Assembly (NCBI RefSeq): GCF_004912195.1
Contig: NZ_STGW01000010.1
Coordinates: 43,268 to 107,267 of the forward strand
From: Nocardioides caeni
Lineage (GTDB): Bacteria > Actinomycetota > Actinomycetes > Propionibacteriales > Nocardioidaceae
DNA: 64,000 nucleotides
Direction: 5' to 3'
Position 1 is the stretch's first letter. Each line of letters opens with the position of its first letter. Below, piece after piece: positions 22,693 to 33,351 of this stretch. The notes below the pieces were generated by a model. It saw only the letters and a list, made by a program, of their open reading frames with translations. It was not told the DNA's origin and ran no database searches. A program made the translations under genes and the position numbers.

Positions 22693-24480
22693 ATGGCGGC
22701 GAGTCTGTGCGCCCACTTCCAGCAGCAGGTCGCCAGCCGGGGCGACCAGGTCGCGATCCGGCGGCCCGACGGCACCGACGGCTCCGGCGGTGAGTCCGCC
22801 GAGCTCACCTGGCAGCAGTACGGCGACCGGGTCCGCACCCTCGCTGGGGGCTTCGCCGGCCTCGGGGTCGGGCGGGGCGACGTGGTCGGCATGATGCTGA
22901 CCAACCGGCCCGAGTTCCACGTCGTCGACGCGGCCGTCATGCACCTGGGCGGCGTCGGCTTCTCGGTCTACAACACCAGTGCCGCCGACCAGGTGGCCTA
23001 CCTGTTCACCAACGCCGAGCCGCGGATCGTGGTCACGGAGGCGCAGTTCCTGCCGCGGGTCCTGGAGGCGGCGGCCGGCACGAAGGTCGAGACCATCGTC
23101 TGCATCGACCAGCAGCCGGCCGGCACGATCGGCCTCGACGACGTGGAGGCGTCCGCGTCCGACGGCTTCGACTTCGACGCCACCTGGCAGGCCGTCGGCC
23201 GCGACGACGTGCTGACCCTGATCTACACCAGCGGCACCACCGGCAACCCGAAGGGCGTCGAGCTCACCCACGGCAACCTGCTCTACCAGCTCGAGGTCGT
23301 CACCGACGTCGTCGGCGACCTCACCGGCGGCCGGGTGATCGCCTACCTGCCGGACGCGCATCTCATCAACCGCTGGATCTGCCAGTACGCGCCGATGTAC
23401 TTCGGCAGCACCGTCACCGACGTCGACAACCCGAAGACCCTCGTGGAGGTGCTCGGCCAGGTGCGCCCGACGTTCTTCGTCGCCGTGCCGATGCTCTGGT
23501 ACAAGATCAAGGGCGCGATCGAGGCGAAGATCGCCGCCGAGGAGGGCGTGAAGGGCGCGCTCGCCCAGTGGGCCCTCGCGGTCGGTCAGCGCCGCGCCGC
23601 GGCCATCGTCGCCGGCCGCAGCGTGCACCCGCTGGACGCGGTGCAGTACGTCGTCGCCGACCGGCTCGTGCTCGCGAAGGTGCGCGCGTCCCTCGGCTTC
23701 GACGAGCTCACCGCCGCCGTCTCCGGCGCCGCACCCATCGACGTCGCAGCGCTCGAGTTCATGCTCGCGCTCGGTGTGCCCGTCATGGAGGCCTGGGGCA
23801 TGTCCGAGACCTCCGCGGTCACGACGGTCAACCCGGTCGGCGCGCCCCGCTACGGCAGCGTCGGCACGGCGATCCCCGGCACCGAGGTGCGCCTCGCCGA
23901 CGACGGCGAGGTCCTGGTCCGTGGCGGCGGCGTGATGCGCGGCTATCGCAACGATCCCGATCGCACCGCCGAGACCCTCGACGCCGACGGCTGGATCCAC
24001 ACCGGCGACATCGGCACCCTCGTCGACGGCTACCTGTCGATCGTGGACCGCAAGAAGGAGCTGATCATCAACTCCGGCGGCAAGAACATGTCACCCTCCA
24101 ACATCGAGGGAGCCCTCAAGGCGGCCAGCCCCCTGATCGGCTCGGCCGTCGCGATCGGCAACGACCGCCCGCACGTCGCCGCGCTCATCACCCTCGACCC
24201 GGACGCCGTCGCGGCCTTCGCCACGAAGGTCGGACTCGCCGAGCCCGGCCCCGAGTCGCTGGCCGAGGTCGTCGCCCATCCCGCCCTGCAGGCGGCCATC
24301 GGGCAGGCCGTCGAGGCCGCCAACGCCCGACTCTCCCGCGTCGAGTCCATCCGCACGTGGGAGGTGCTGGCGTCGTACTGGCTGCCGGGGGGCGACGAGC
24401 TCACGCCCACGATGAAGCTCAAGCGCAGCCCCATCAACGACAAGTACGCCGCGCAGATCGACGCGCTCTACACGAAGTGA
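22693..24480 (+). CDS. Long-chain acyl-CoA synthetase (AMP-forming)
   Basis: A 595-residue ANL-superfamily ligase close to the FadD15/ACSL type. The AMP-binding loop is LIYTSGTTGNPKG, followed by the A5-like MEAWGMSETSAVTTVN, the hinge region DGWIHTGDIGTLVDGYLSIVDRKKELIINSGGKNMSP and a C-terminal domain ending in LKRSPINDKYAAQIDALY. It activates fatty acids to acyl-CoA for the oxidation enzymes encoded downstream. ATG 22693 has AGGAGG at the right distance; earlier in-frame ATGs at 22624 and 22666 lack one, and 22624 lies inside the operator. First gene of a five-gene rightward operon. Confidence 0.92.
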   Translation: MAASLCAHFQQQVASRGDQVAIRRPDGTDGSGGESAELTWQQYGDRVRTLAGGFAGLGVGRGDVVGMMLTNRPEFHVVDAAVMHLGGVGFSVYNTSAADQVAYLFTNAEPRIVVTEAQFLPRVLEAAAGTKVETIVCIDQQPAGTIGLDDVEASASDGFDFDATWQAVGRDDVLTLIYTSGTTGNPKGVELTHGNLLYQLEVVTDVVGDLTGGRVIAYLPDAHLINRWICQYAPMYFGSTVTDVDNPKTLVEVLGQVRPTFFVAVPMLWYKIKGAIEAKIAAEEGVKGALAQWALAVGQRRAAAIVAGRSVHPLDAVQYVVADRLVLAKVRASLGFDELTAAVSGAAPIDVAALEFMLALGVPVMEAWGMSETSAVTTVNPVGAPRYGSVGTAIPGTEVRLADDGEVLVRGGGVMRGYRNDPDRTAETLDADGWIHTGDIGTLVDGYLSIVDRKKELIINSGGKNMSPSNIEGALKAASPLIGSAVAIGNDRPHVAALITLDPDAVAAFATKVGLAEPGPESLAEVVAHPALQAAIGQAVEAANARLSRVESIRTWEVLASYWLPGGDELTPTMKLKRSPINDKYAAQIDALYTK

Positions 24481-24487
24481 GGATCCG

Positions 24488-25666
24488 ATGACCGTCGCAG
24501 ATCGTCAGATCGACCTGACCAGCGAGGACACCCGGGCCGAGCTGGCCGCCGTCTCCGAGTTGGCCCGCGACTTCTTCACCAAGGAGGTCGCGCCCCGCTA
24601 TGAGGAGTTCGCCGCGGCCGGCGAGCCCGACCGGGCGCTCTATCGCCGCGCCGGCGAGCTCGGCCTGCTGTGCATGTCGATCCCCGAGGAGTACGGCGGG
24701 GGCGGCGCCACCTTCGCCCACGAGTCCGTGCTCTTCGTCGAGCAGGCCCGGTCCGGTGAGCTGTCGATGCAGCTCGGCGTGCACTCCGGCATCGTGCCGC
24801 ACTACCTGCTGTCCTATGCCAGCGAGGAGCAGAAGCAGCGGTGGCTGCCGAAGCTCGCGAGTGGTGAGTGGATCGGCGCGATCGCGATGACCGAGCCCGG
24901 CACCGGCTCGGACCTGCAGGCCATCGCCACCAAGGCCATCCGGGACGGCGACGACTACGTCATCTCCGGCGCCAAGACCTTCATCTCCAACGGCGCCACC
25001 TGCGACCTGCTGATCATCGCCGCCAAGACCGACCCGTCGCAGGGCGCCTCCGGCCTGTCCCTGTTGGTGGCCGAGGTCGGCCCGGCGGCAGGCGACGTGA
25101 CCGGCTTCGAGCGGGGCCGCAAGCTCAAGAAGATCGGCCAGAAGGGTCAGGACACGACCGAGCTCTTCTTCGACGAGCTCCGGGTCCCGGCCGCCAACCT
25201 GCTGGGCGGCGCCGAGGGTCAGGGCTTCTTCCAGCTGATGGAGCAGCTGCCGCAGGAGCGCCTGATCATCGGCTCCGCCGCCCTCGGTGCGGTGGAGGGC
25301 GCCTACGAGCACACGCTGGCCTACGTGCGCGAGCGGCACGCGTTCGGCAAGCCGCTCTTCGCCCTGCAGAACACCCGCTTCGAGCTGGCCGAGATCGCCA
25401 CCACCCTCGAGGTGCTGCGCTCCTTTGTCGACGACGCCGTCGCCCGTCACGTGCGCGGAGAGCTCGACGTCAAGCGGGCCGCGATGGTGAAGCTGTGGTG
25501 CTCCGAGCAGCTCACCGACGTCCTCGACCGCTGCCTGCAGCTGCACGGCGGCTACGGCTACATGGAGGAATACCCCATCGCCCGGATGTACGTCGACGGC
25601 CGGATCTCGCGGATCTACGCCGGCGCCAACGAGGTCATGAAGGACCTCATCGCCCGCTTCCTCTGA
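24488..25666 (+). CDS. Acyl-CoA dehydrogenase
   Basis: A 392-residue acyl-CoA dehydrogenase. It has the middle-domain signature [16 protein letters not shown], the FAD loop [52 protein letters not shown], and the C-terminal [18 protein letters not shown] whose Glu is the catalytic base in short/long-chain members. It introduces the alpha-beta double bond in acyl-CoA and needs electron-transfer flavoprotein, which is not encoded here. ATG 24488 lies seven bases after the synthetase stop with GAGGATCC upstream. Chain-length preference is not readable by eye. Confidence 0.93.
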   Translation: MTVADRQIDLTSEDTRAELAAVSELARDFFTKEVAPRYEEFAAAGEPDRALYRRAGELGLLCMSIPEEYGGGGATFAHESVLFVEQARSGELSMQLGVHSGIVPHYLLSYASEEQKQRWLPKLASGEWIGAIAMTEPGTGSDLQAIATKAIRDGDDYVISGAKTFISNGATCDLLIIAAKTDPSQGASGLSLLVAEVGPAAGDVTGFERGRKLKKIGQKGQDTTELFFDELRVPAANLLGGAEGQGFFQLMEQLPQERLIIGSAALGAVEGAYEHTLAYVRERHAFGKPLFALQNTRFELAEIATTLEVLRSFVDDAVARHVRGELDVKRAAMVKLWCSEQLTDVLDRCLQLHGGYGYMEEYPIARMYVDGRISRIYAGANEVMKDLIARFL

Positions 25667-25701
25667 CCCTCCATCTTCGAGAAATCTCCAGGAGATCCTC
25701 C

Positions 25702-26913
25702 ATGTCCGACGCCTTCATCTACGAGGCCATCCGCACGCCCCGGGGCCGGGGCAAGAAGTCCGGCTCGCTGCACGGCACGAAGCCCATCGACCTGGTGGTC
25801 GGGCTCGTCGACGAGCTGCGGGTCCGCTTCCCCGACCTCGACCCGGGCCTCATCGACGACATCGTGCTCGGCGTGGTGTCGCCGGTCGGCGACCAGGGCG
25901 CCGACATCGCCAAGGCCGTCGCGCTCAAGGCGGGCCTGCCCGACACGGTCTCCGGCGTCCAGCTCAACCGCTTCTGCGGCTCGGGCCTGGAGGCCGTCAA
26001 CACCGCCGCGCAGCGGGTGCGATCGGGCTGGGACCAGCTGATCGTCGCCGGGGGCGTCGAGTCGATGTCGCGCGTGCCGCTCGGCGCCGACGGCGGCCCG
26101 TGGGCGCTCGACCCGATCACCAACTACGACGCCTACTTCATCCCGCAGGGCGTCTCGGCGGACCTGATCGCCACCGTCGAGGGCTTCAGCCGCGAGGACG
26201 TCGACGCCTACGCCGTCCGCTCGCAGCAGCGTGCCGCCGCAGCCATCTCGGGCGGCTACTTCACCAAGTCGATCGTGCCGGTCCGCGACCTCAACGGCAC
26301 GATCCTGCTCGACCACGACGAGTTCGTGCGGCCCGACACGACGCTGGAGTCGCTCGCCGGCCTACAGCCGTCGTTCGCGGCGATGGGGGAGATGGGCGGC
26401 TTCGACGCCGTCGCGCTGCAGAAGTACCCCTGGGTCGAGCGGATCGACCACGTGCACCACGCCGGCAACTCCTCGGGCATCGTCGACGGCGCCGGGCTGG
26501 TGCTGATCGGCAACGAGGCCGCGGGGACGGCCGCGGGGCTCACGCCGCGTGCCCGGATCGTCTCGGCCGCGGTCAGCGGCGCCGACTCCACGATCATGCT
26601 GACCGGCCCAGTGCCCGCGACCGAGAAGGCTCTCGCCCTCGCCGGCCTGACGGTCGACGACATCGACCTCTTCGAGCTCAACGAGGCCTTTGCCTCCGTG
26701 GTGCTCAACTTCCAGAAGAAGCTCGCGATCCCCGACGAGAAGCTCAACGTCAACGGTGGCGCGATCGCGATGGGCCACCCGCTCGGCGCCACCGGCGCGA
26801 TCATCACCGGGACCATGGTCGACGAGCTGGAGCGCCGCGGCGCCCGCCGAGCCCTCATCACCCTCTGCATCGGCGGCGGGATGGGCATCGCCACCGTCAT
26901 CGAGCGCGTCTGA
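25702..26913 (+). CDS. fadA: Acetyl-CoA C-acetyltransferase (3-ketoacyl-CoA thiolase), first copy
   Basis: A 403-residue thiolase. The nucleophile Cys is in [16 protein letters not shown] (about residue 92), the His in [18 protein letters not shown] and the second Cys in [10 protein letters not shown]. It cleaves 3-ketoacyl-CoA in the last step of beta-oxidation. It lies between the acyl-CoA dehydrogenase and the FadB-like gene, the order expected for an alpha-beta trifunctional complex. ATG 25702 follows GGAGATCC. It is a close paralogue of the thiolase at 57536, with the same length and many identical blocks (for example DIDLFE[L/I]NEAFA). Confidence 0.95.
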   Translation: MSDAFIYEAIRTPRGRGKKSGSLHGTKPIDLVVGLVDELRVRFPDLDPGLIDDIVLGVVSPVGDQGADIAKAVALKAGLPDTVSGVQLNRFCGSGLEAVNTAAQRVRSGWDQLIVAGGVESMSRVPLGADGGPWALDPITNYDAYFIPQGVSADLIATVEGFSREDVDAYAVRSQQRAAAAISGGYFTKSIVPVRDLNGTILLDHDEFVRPDTTLESLAGLQPSFAAMGEMGGFDAVALQKYPWVERIDHVHHAGNSSGIVDGAGLVLIGNEAAGTAAGLTPRARIVSAAVSGADSTIMLTGPVPATEKALALAGLTVDDIDLFELNEAFASVVLNFQKKLAIPDEKLNVNGGAIAMGHPLGATGAIITGTMVDELERRGARRALITLCIGGGMGIATVIERV

Positions 26914-26945
26914 GCGCCCCACTCTTCAGCGAAGGAAACGAACTC

Positions 26946-29123
26946 ATGAGCGACAACATGTTCGGCTGGGAGATCGGCGCGGACCGCGTGCTGGTCCTGA
27001 CGATGGACGACCCGACCCAGCCCACCAACACGATGACCGAGCGGTGCATCACCGATCTCCGCGCGACCGTCGCCCGCCTGCAGGCGGAGAAGGACTCCTA
27101 CGACGGCGTCATCATCACCTCGGCCAAGGACACCTTCTTCGCCGGCGGTGACCTCAACCTGCTGATGAACGCCGGCCCGGACGACGTGGTTGCGATCAGC
27201 GAGGGGCTCGACGCCTACAAGGAGTGTTTCCGGGCGATCGAGACGCTCGGCAAGCCGGTGGTCGCGGCGATCAACGGCACCGCGCTCGGCGGTGGCTTCG
27301 AGGTGGCCCTCGCGGCGCACCACCGCATCGCGCTGGACAGGAAGGGCTCGCTGCTCGGTCTGCCCGAGGTCACCCTCGGCGTGCTGCCGGGCGCGGGGGG
27401 CGTCACCCGCGTCGTACGGATGATCGGCATCGTCAATGCCGTCCTCAACGTGGTCGGCCAGGGTCAGCGGATGAAGCCCGCGAAGGCTCTCGAGGTCGGG
27501 ATCATCGACCAGGTCGTCGCGACCGAGGACGAGATGATGGCCGCCGCCAAGACCTGGATTGCTGCGAACCCCGACGCCGCCCAGCCGTGGGACCGCAAGG
27601 GCTACAAAATCCCCGGCGGCACACCCGCCTCGCCGGCGCTGGCCGCGAACCTCCCGGCGTTCCCGGCCAATCTGCGCAAGCAGCTCAAGGGATCGCCGAT
27701 TCCGGCTCCGATCTCCGTGCTCGCCACCGCCGTCGAGGGCGCGCAGGTCGACATCGACACGGCGTTCGCGATCGAGACCCGCTATTGCGCGAACCTCATC
27801 TGCGGCCAGGTCTCGACCAACATGATCAAGGCCCTCTTCTTCGACCTCAACGCCATCAACAAGGGCGCCTCGCGGCCGGCCGGATTCGAGCGACGTGCGG
27901 CGGAGAAGGTCGCCGTCCTCGGCGCCGGGATGATGGGCGCCGCCATCGCGTACGTCGTGGCCCAGTCCGGCGCCCAGGTCGTGCTTCGCGACGTCAGCGT
28001 CGAGGCCGCCGAGCGCGGCAAGGACTACTCGCGGGCTCTGCTCGACAAGGCGGTCGCCAAGGGACGGATCACCGCCGACAAGCGTGACGAGGTGCTGGCG
28101 CGGATCCTCGCCACCGACGACGTGGCCGACGTCAAGGGCGCCGACTTCGTCGTCGAGGCCGTCTTCGAGGACCTGGAGCTGAAGAAGAAGGTCTTCGCCG
28201 AGGTCGAGCCCTACCTCGCCGACGACGCACTGATCGCCACCAACACCTCCGCCCTGCCGCTCAGCGAGATGGTCACCGCCGTGTCCCGGCCCCGCGACTT
28301 CATCGGGCTGCACTTCTTCTCACCGGTCGACCGGATGCCGCTGCTGGAGATCGTGGTCGGGGAGGAGACCGGCGACGAGGCCGTCGCCCGGGCCTTCGAC
28401 TTCGCCCAGCAGATCCGCAAGACGCCGATCGCGGTCAAGGACGTCTATGCGTTCTACGCCAACCGCGTCATCGGCGAGTTCGTCGACCAGGCGGTGTCCA
28501 TGCTCGGCGAGGGCGCCCACCCCGCCAGCATCGAGCAGGCCACTGCGCAGGCGGGCTTCCCGACCGGTGCGCTGGCGCTGCTCGACGAGGTCAACATGCG
28601 CACCACCCTGAAGATCCAGCGCGGCGCCGTCGCGGCCGCCGAGGCCGAGGGACGCGACTACGTCACGACCCCCGGCACGCCGATCCAGGAGCGGATGGTC
28701 GAGGAGCTCGACCGGCCCGGACGCCTCGCGGGGCGCGGGTTCTACGACTACGCCGAGGACGGCTCGCGGATCGGGCTGTGGCCCGGTCTCCTCGAGCACC
28801 ACCACCGACCCGAGGTCGAGATCCCCTTCGAGGACATGAAGGAGCGGCTGCTCGTCGCCGCCGCGCTCGAGGCGGCCCGGTGCCTCGAGACCGGGATCGT
28901 GCGCACCGTCGCCGACGCCAACATCGGCTCGATCATGGGCATCGGTTACCCGGCCTGGACCGGCGGGACCCTGCAGTACGTCAACGGCTACCAGGGCCCC
29001 CTGGGCAACGGGCCGGCCGGCTTCGTCGCCCGCGCCGACGAGCTCCGCGCGCGCTACGGCGACCGCTTCGTCGTACCGCCCGGGCTGCGGGAGCTCGCGG
29101 CGACCGACCGTTGCTATTTGTGA
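26946..29123 (+). CDS. fadB: FadB-like 3-hydroxyacyl-CoA dehydrogenase / enoyl-CoA hydratase, first copy
   Basis: A 725-residue multifunctional beta-oxidation protein. The N-terminal crotonase part (residues 1-300) has oxyanion-hole sequences FFAGGDLN and [13 protein letters not shown] with [14 protein letters not shown]. The dehydrogenase part begins with the NAD motif [16 protein letters not shown] (about residue 320), has the catalytic His in [19 protein letters not shown] and two C-terminal 3HCDH domains. It hydrates enoyl-CoA and oxidises the 3-hydroxyacyl-CoA for the adjacent thiolase. ATG 26946 follows GAAGGAAACG. A paralogue lies at 58878. Confidence 0.95.
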   Translation: MSDNMFGWEIGADRVLVLTMDDPTQPTNTMTERCITDLRATVARLQAEKDSYDGVIITSAKDTFFAGGDLNLLMNAGPDDVVAISEGLDAYKECFRAIETLGKPVVAAINGTALGGGFEVALAAHHRIALDRKGSLLGLPEVTLGVLPGAGGVTRVVRMIGIVNAVLNVVGQGQRMKPAKALEVGIIDQVVATEDEMMAAAKTWIAANPDAAQPWDRKGYKIPGGTPASPALAANLPAFPANLRKQLKGSPIPAPISVLATAVEGAQVDIDTAFAIETRYCANLICGQVSTNMIKALFFDLNAINKGASRPAGFERRAAEKVAVLGAGMMGAAIAYVVAQSGAQVVLRDVSVEAAERGKDYSRALLDKAVAKGRITADKRDEVLARILATDDVADVKGADFVVEAVFEDLELKKKVFAEVEPYLADDALIATNTSALPLSEMVTAVSRPRDFIGLHFFSPVDRMPLLEIVVGEETGDEAVARAFDFAQQIRKTPIAVKDVYAFYANRVIGEFVDQAVSMLGEGAHPASIEQATAQAGFPTGALALLDEVNMRTTLKIQRGAVAAAEAEGRDYVTTPGTPIQERMVEELDRPGRLAGRGFYDYAEDGSRIGLWPGLLEHHHRPEVEIPFEDMKERLLVAAALEAARCLETGIVRTVADANIGSIMGIGYPAWTGGTLQYVNGYQGPLGNGPAGFVARADELRARYGDRFVVPPGLRELAATDRCYL

Positions 29124-29136
29124 CAGGCTCCGGGAT

Positions 29137-29772
29137 GTGAGCGCCGAGACGACTGAACCGCGCTGGCGCCGGCTCGGGCCGGACGCGCGGCGCACGGACA
29201 TCCTGGTCGCGGCCGTGCGGCACTTCACCGACCGGCCGTTCCCCGAGGTGGGGATCGCGGCGATCGCGGAGGACGCCGGGGTCACCCGCGCCCTGGTGCA
29301 TCACTACTTCGGCACGAAGCGCGGGCTCTACCTGGCGTCGGTGCGGGCGATGATGTTCGTGCCCGCCCTCGACGGGGCGCTGCCGACCGACGTCGGCCGG
29401 CCCGAGCGGATCCGGGCGATCGTCGGCTGGCTGATGGACGTGGTGGAGCAGCACGGTCGCAGCTGGCTGGCGATGGCGGGGAGCGGCGCCGGCGACCCCG
29501 AGGTGCAGGCGGTGCTCGACGAGGCCGACGACCTCGCCGCCGAGCGGGTGCTCGACTACCTCGGCTTCGCGGGCGATGCCGCCCAGCTGCGCGACGCGCA
29601 CGCCGCGGTCCGCGCCTTCGGCGGCCTGGCCAAGGCGATGGGCCGCGAGCTGGTCGAGCGCCGCTCGCTCACCGGCGACCAGGCTCGGAGCCTGCTGTCC
29701 TCGGCGCTCGAGGCGATGCTCGACGACCTCGACGACCTCGACGACCTCAACGGGCTCGAAGGGCTGGACTGA
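29137..29772 (+). CDS. TetR family regulator at the end of the first beta-oxidation operon
   Basis: A 211-residue TetR protein. The DNA-binding part is RTDILVAAVRHFTDRPFPEVGIAAIAEDAGVTRALVHHYFGTKRGLYLASVRAM. The C-terminus ends in a short acidic repeat, three DDL triplets and then NGLEGLD. GTG 29137 lies 13 bp after the fadB stop. CAGGCT (29124-29129) ends seven bases before it, so it may also have its own leaderless promoter, and CTATTTGT-GA-CAGG there matches the reverse strand of the operator at 22631. It probably represses the whole operon and itself, with acyl-CoA as a likely ligand. Confidence 0.85.
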   Translation: MSAETTEPRWRRLGPDARRTDILVAAVRHFTDRPFPEVGIAAIAEDAGVTRALVHHYFGTKRGLYLASVRAMMFVPALDGALPTDVGRPERIRAIVGWLMDVVEQHGRSWLAMAGSGAGDPEVQAVLDEADDLAAERVLDYLGFAGDAAQLRDAHAAVRAFGGLAKAMGRELVERRSLTGDQARSLLSSALEAMLDDLDDLDDLNGLEGLD

Positions 29773-29782
29773 CTGGACCGCA

Positions 29783-29818
29783 CGTCGCCCCCGGCTCGAC
29801 GTCGAGCCGGGGGCGACG
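29783..29818. terminator. Perfect 36-bp palindrome between convergent genes
   Basis: CGTCGCCCCCGGCTCGAC is followed directly by its reverse complement, ending at 29818. It separates the rightward TetR gene from the leftward MmpL gene and probably stops transcription from both sides. No T-run, as is usual in high-GC actinobacteria. Confidence 0.75.
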
Positions 29819-29822
29819 GACG

Positions 29823-29854
29823 GGGTCACCGGGTCACCGGGTCACGGGGTCACC
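29823..29854. repeat. Four 8-bp tandem repeats at the MmpL gene end
   Basis: GGGTCACC is repeated four times (third copy GGGTCACG), covering the MmpL stop codon at 29850-29852. Slippage here would alter only the last residues of the protein. Confidence 0.8.
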
Positions 29855-32042
29855 GGGAGCCAGCGGTCACCGGCACCAGCACGCCGTCGCGTGACGCCCA
29901 CTCGGTCGGCGCCGCCGAGTCGCCCGGGAGCGTCGGGGCCGCCGGGCGCTGTCGCCGCGGCCAGGCCCGCTCGCCGAGGAGCACCAGGATCGCCGGGAGC
30001 GCGACCAGCCGGATCAACGTCGCGTCGACGAGGATGGCCGCCGCCAGGCCCACGCCCATCATCTTCATCTCCAGCATCGAGAGCGTCGCGAAGATCGCGA
30101 ACACCGAGACCATCACCGCGGCCGCGCTGGTGATCACGCCGGCCGTGTCGGTCACGCCGCGGCGGACGGCCTCGCGGGCCGGGACGCCCCGGTCGACGAG
30201 CTCGCGGATCCGGCTGAGCACGAACACGTGGTAGTCCATCGACAGGCCCACGAGCACGACCAGCACGAAGATGGGGATCCAGTCGATCACGAAGCCGGGG
30301 CTGGAGAAGTCGAGGAGGCCCTCGCCGACGCCGTGTTGGAAGACGATCGCGAGGATGCCGAAGGCGACCCCGACCGACGCCAGGTTGAGCACCGTCGACA
30401 CCACGCCCAGCAGGGTGCTGCGGAAGGCGAGCACCATCATCAGCATCGTCAGCAGCAGCACGAACGCCAGCAGGATCGGCAGCCGCTCGGACTGCTTGTC
30501 GGTGTAGTCGAGCGAGTCGGCCGCGCCGCCGCCGACGGCCCACTCCGACCCGTCGAGGTCGCCGAGCGCGTCCGGCAGGGTCTCGCCGCGCAGCAGCTCG
30601 ATCGCCTCCGTGGCCCGGTCGTCGGACTCGTCCCACGGCAGCGCGAGCTCCAGCACCGAGGTGGCGCCGTCGCTCGACGTACGCACGGCGGACGCGTCGT
30701 CCGCGGACGCGGCGACCTCGTCCAGAGCGGCCTCGCGGGCGATCCGGTCGCCGCCGTGGACGACGATCCGGGCGGAGGTGCCCTCGTTGGGGAAGGCGTC
30801 GGTGACCCGCTGCCATGCCTGCACGGCGGCCAGGTCGTCGGGCAGCGTCTCCGCGCTGGCCTGGTGGGTCCGCATCGAGAGCGCGGGGACGGCGAGGGCG
30901 CCGATCACGACGACGGACAGCGTGAGCGCCGCGACGGGGTGCCGCACGACGGGTCCGACGAGCCGGCCGCTGATCGCGCCGGTGCCCATCCGCCGCGTGA
31001 TCCGCCACAGCAGCGGGATCCGCGGCCGGTCGACCCAGCGGCCCAGCTTGGCCAGCAGCGCGGGGAGCACGGTGATCGAGCCGAGCACGGCGACCGCGAC
31101 GACCACGATCGACCCGACGGCGAGTGAGTTGAAGGTGACGTCGGTCAGCACGAAGAGTCCGGCCATGGACGCGATCACGGCGGCGCCCGACACCAGGATC
31201 GCGTGCCCCGAGGTCTCGGCGGCGATCGCGACGGCGTCGAGGTGGGAGCGGCCGGCGGCGCGCTCCTGCCGCTCGCGCTTGAGGTAGAAGAGGGAGTAGT
31301 CGACGCCGACGGCCATGCCGATCAGCACGACCATCGAGAAGACCGTCGGCTCGGCCGGGACGACGTGGGAGATCGCCGCGGTCAGACCGATCGTCGCGCC
31401 GACGCTGGTGGCCGCGAGCAGGACCGGCAGGCCGGCCGCGATGAGCGCCCCGAAGGCGAGCAGCATCAGCAGCAGGGTCACCGGCAGGCTGATCACCTCC
31501 GCGGAGCGCAGGTCCTCCCCCACCCGCTCGTCGATCGCGGCGCCGATGGAGACGTCGCCCGTCTCCTCGACGAGGAGGTCGGGATGGTCGGTCCGGACGC
31601 CGGCGGTGGCGTCGAGCAGGGGCTCGGCGTCGACCTCGTCGGAGGTCAGCTCGACGGCGACCAAGACCGCCTGGCCGTCCGCGCTCGTCACGGGCTCCGC
31701 GATGGCGGCGACCCCGGAGAGTCCGGACATCGCGGCGGTCACGTCGGCAGCGGCCGCGGCTGCTGCGCCCGGGTCGAGGTCACCGGCGCGGGCGGTGATG
31801 AGCACCAGCTCCGACGGCGCCTCCTCCAGTCCGGCGTCCTCGAGCAGCTCGGCGGCCCGGCCGGACTCGCCGATGCGATAGTCGGCGTCGGTCGCCTCGT
31901 TGGTGGGGACGGTGGCAGCCAGGCCGACGGCGATGGCGACGAACAGCAGCCAGCCGCCGATCGCCCGCCAGGGGTGGGTCGCGCTCCAGCGTGCCGCCTG
32001 CACGGGCAGGGCGGACAGTGATCTCCTCATGGATCTCCTCAT
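29850..32042 (-). CDS. MmpL/RND-type membrane transporter, first copy
   Basis: A 730-residue MMPL-family protein with about 12 membrane segments in two halves, each starting with one helix, a periplasmic domain and five helices. Proton-relay segments are VGVDYSLFYLKRER in the first half and VGLSMDYHVFVLSRIREL in the second. The family exports lipids or drugs. The ATG at 32042 follows CAGGAGCC; a second ATG twelve bases on (32030) follows AGGAGATCC created by a tandem repeat (ATGAGGAGATC twice), so either start may be used. It is divergent from the two-component system at 32179, which may control it. Confidence 0.9.
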   Translation of the reverse strand: MRRSMRRSLSALPVQAARWSATHPWRAIGGWLLFVAIAVGLAATVPTNEATDADYRIGESGRAAELLEDAGLEEAPSELVLITARAGDLDPGAAAAAAADVTAAMSGLSGVAAIAEPVTSADGQAVLVAVELTSDEVDAEPLLDATAGVRTDHPDLLVEETGDVSIGAAIDERVGEDLRSAEVISLPVTLLLMLLAFGALIAAGLPVLLAATSVGATIGLTAAISHVVPAEPTVFSMVVLIGMAVGVDYSLFYLKRERQERAAGRSHLDAVAIAAETSGHAILVSGAAVIASMAGLFVLTDVTFNSLAVGSIVVVAVAVLGSITVLPALLAKLGRWVDRPRIPLLWRITRRMGTGAISGRLVGPVVRHPVAALTLSVVVIGALAVPALSMRTHQASAETLPDDLAAVQAWQRVTDAFPNEGTSARIVVHGGDRIAREAALDEVAASADDASAVRTSSDGATSVLELALPWDESDDRATEAIELLRGETLPDALGDLDGSEWAVGGGAADSLDYTDKQSERLPILLAFVLLLTMLMMVLAFRSTLLGVVSTVLNLASVGVAFGILAIVFQHGVGEGLLDFSSPGFVIDWIPIFVLVVLVGLSMDYHVFVLSRIRELVDRGVPAREAVRRGVTDTAGVITSAAAVMVSVFAIFATLSMLEMKMMGVGLAAAILVDATLIRLVALPAILVLLGERAWPRRQRPAAPTLPGDSAAPTEWASRDGVLVPVTAGSR

Positions 32043-32178
32043 GATGGCTCCTGGGACTCGGGGGGAGGGATGTCTCCACGCTCCCGTCCCGGGGCGTCGC
32101 GGTCAGGGGTGGTGCGACCCGAGGAGTGGTGGTGCCTGCACCACTGCCCCGACGGCTGCGGACGGGCAGGATGGGGAC

Positions 32179-33351
32179 GTGCCTGCCACTGCATCGACCG
32201 CGCCCGGACCCGCCGGACCCTTCCGGGTCACCGGGTACGCCGTCGCGCAGGTGCTGCTGTTCCCGCTCGCGATCGTGCTCTTCGTGCTGACGGTGGTCAG
32301 CGCCGTCCTCGTCGTCGCGTGGATCGGGATCCCCCTGCTCCTCGTGCTGCTGCCGGTCCTGCGGTGGATCGCCGACCTGCACCGCCGGATGGCGGCCCGC
32401 ACGCTCGGCAGTCCGGTGCCCGCGCCGTACGCACCGCTGCCGGAGGGAGCTCTCGCCGCGCTGCGGGTGCGCGCGACCGACACCGCGACGTGGCGCGACC
32501 TGCTCTGGCTGCTGTGGGCGATGACGGGCGGCTTCGTCCTCGCCGTGGTGGTGGTCGTGGTCTTCCTCGCCGTCGTCACCTTCCCGGTGTGGTTCTTCGG
32601 CTCGCCGCCGGTCATGCGGATCCGGGCGGCCGTCGACCGGGCGATCCTCACCGTCGGGCGGACCGACCGCCTCGAGGAGCGGGTGCACGCGCTCGCCGAG
32701 TCGCGGGCCGACGTCGTCGACCACTCCGCCGCCGAGCTGCGGCGCATCGAGCGCGACCTGCACGACGGCCCCCAGGCCCGGCTGGCCGCCGCCGCGCTGA
32801 GCCTCGGGCTGGCCGAGGACCTGTTCGAGACCGACCCGGTCACGGCCCGGCGGCTCATCGGCGAGGCCCGCGCCACGACGTCGACCGCACTGGTCGAGCT
32901 GCGCGACGTCGTCCGCGGCATCCACCCGCCCGTCCTCGCCGACCGCGGGCTGAACGGCGCCGTGCGGGCCCTCGCCATCGACATGGCCATGCCCGTCGAG
33001 GTCGAGTCGGCCGTCCCGCGGCTGCCGGCTCCCGTGGAGTCGGCGGTCTACTTCGTCGTCGCCGAGTGCCTCGCCAACGTCGGCAAGCACGCCGCCGCCG
33101 ACAGTGTCCACCTCTCGTTGCACCACGACGGCCGGGTGCTCGCGGGCAGTGTCGCCGACGACGGCCGCGGGGGCGCCGACCCACGGCGCGGCAGCGGACT
33201 CCAGGGGATCGCCACGCGGCTGGCTGCCTTCGACGGCACGATGGCGGTGTCGAGCCCGCCCGGTGGCCCGACCGTCGTCCGATGGGAGGTGCCGTGCCCG
33301 CCGCTCGCCTCGTCCTCGCCGAGGACCATGCCCTCCTCCGCGCCGGCCTGA
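32179..33351 (+). CDS. NarL-type sensor histidine kinase with PF13796-like sensor domain
   Basis: A 390-residue membrane kinase. Residues 15-160 contain four hydrophobic segments in two pairs, the layout of the putative sensor domain PF13796. Residues about 190-250 are a HisKA_3 dimerisation domain with the phospho-His in ERDLHDGPQARLAAAALSLG. The ATPase domain has VVAECLANVGKHA (N box) and DDGRGGADPRRGSGLQGI (G boxes). The GTG at 32179 is proposed because CAGGAT ends six bases before it (leaderless); the protein overlaps the regulator gene by 58 bp. It faces away from the MmpL gene. Confidence 0.88.
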   Translation: MPATASTAPGPAGPFRVTGYAVAQVLLFPLAIVLFVLTVVSAVLVVAWIGIPLLLVLLPVLRWIADLHRRMAARTLGSPVPAPYAPLPEGALAALRVRATDTATWRDLLWLLWAMTGGFVLAVVVVVVFLAVVTFPVWFFGSPPVMRIRAAVDRAILTVGRTDRLEERVHALAESRADVVDHSAAELRRIERDLHDGPQARLAAAALSLGLAEDLFETDPVTARRLIGEARATTSTALVELRDVVRGIHPPVLADRGLNGAVRALAIDMAMPVEVESAVPRLPAPVESAVYFVVAECLANVGKHAAADSVHLSLHHDGRVLAGSVADDGRGGADPRRGSGLQGIATRLAAFDGTMAVSSPPGGPTVVRWEVPCPPLASSSPRTMPSSAPA

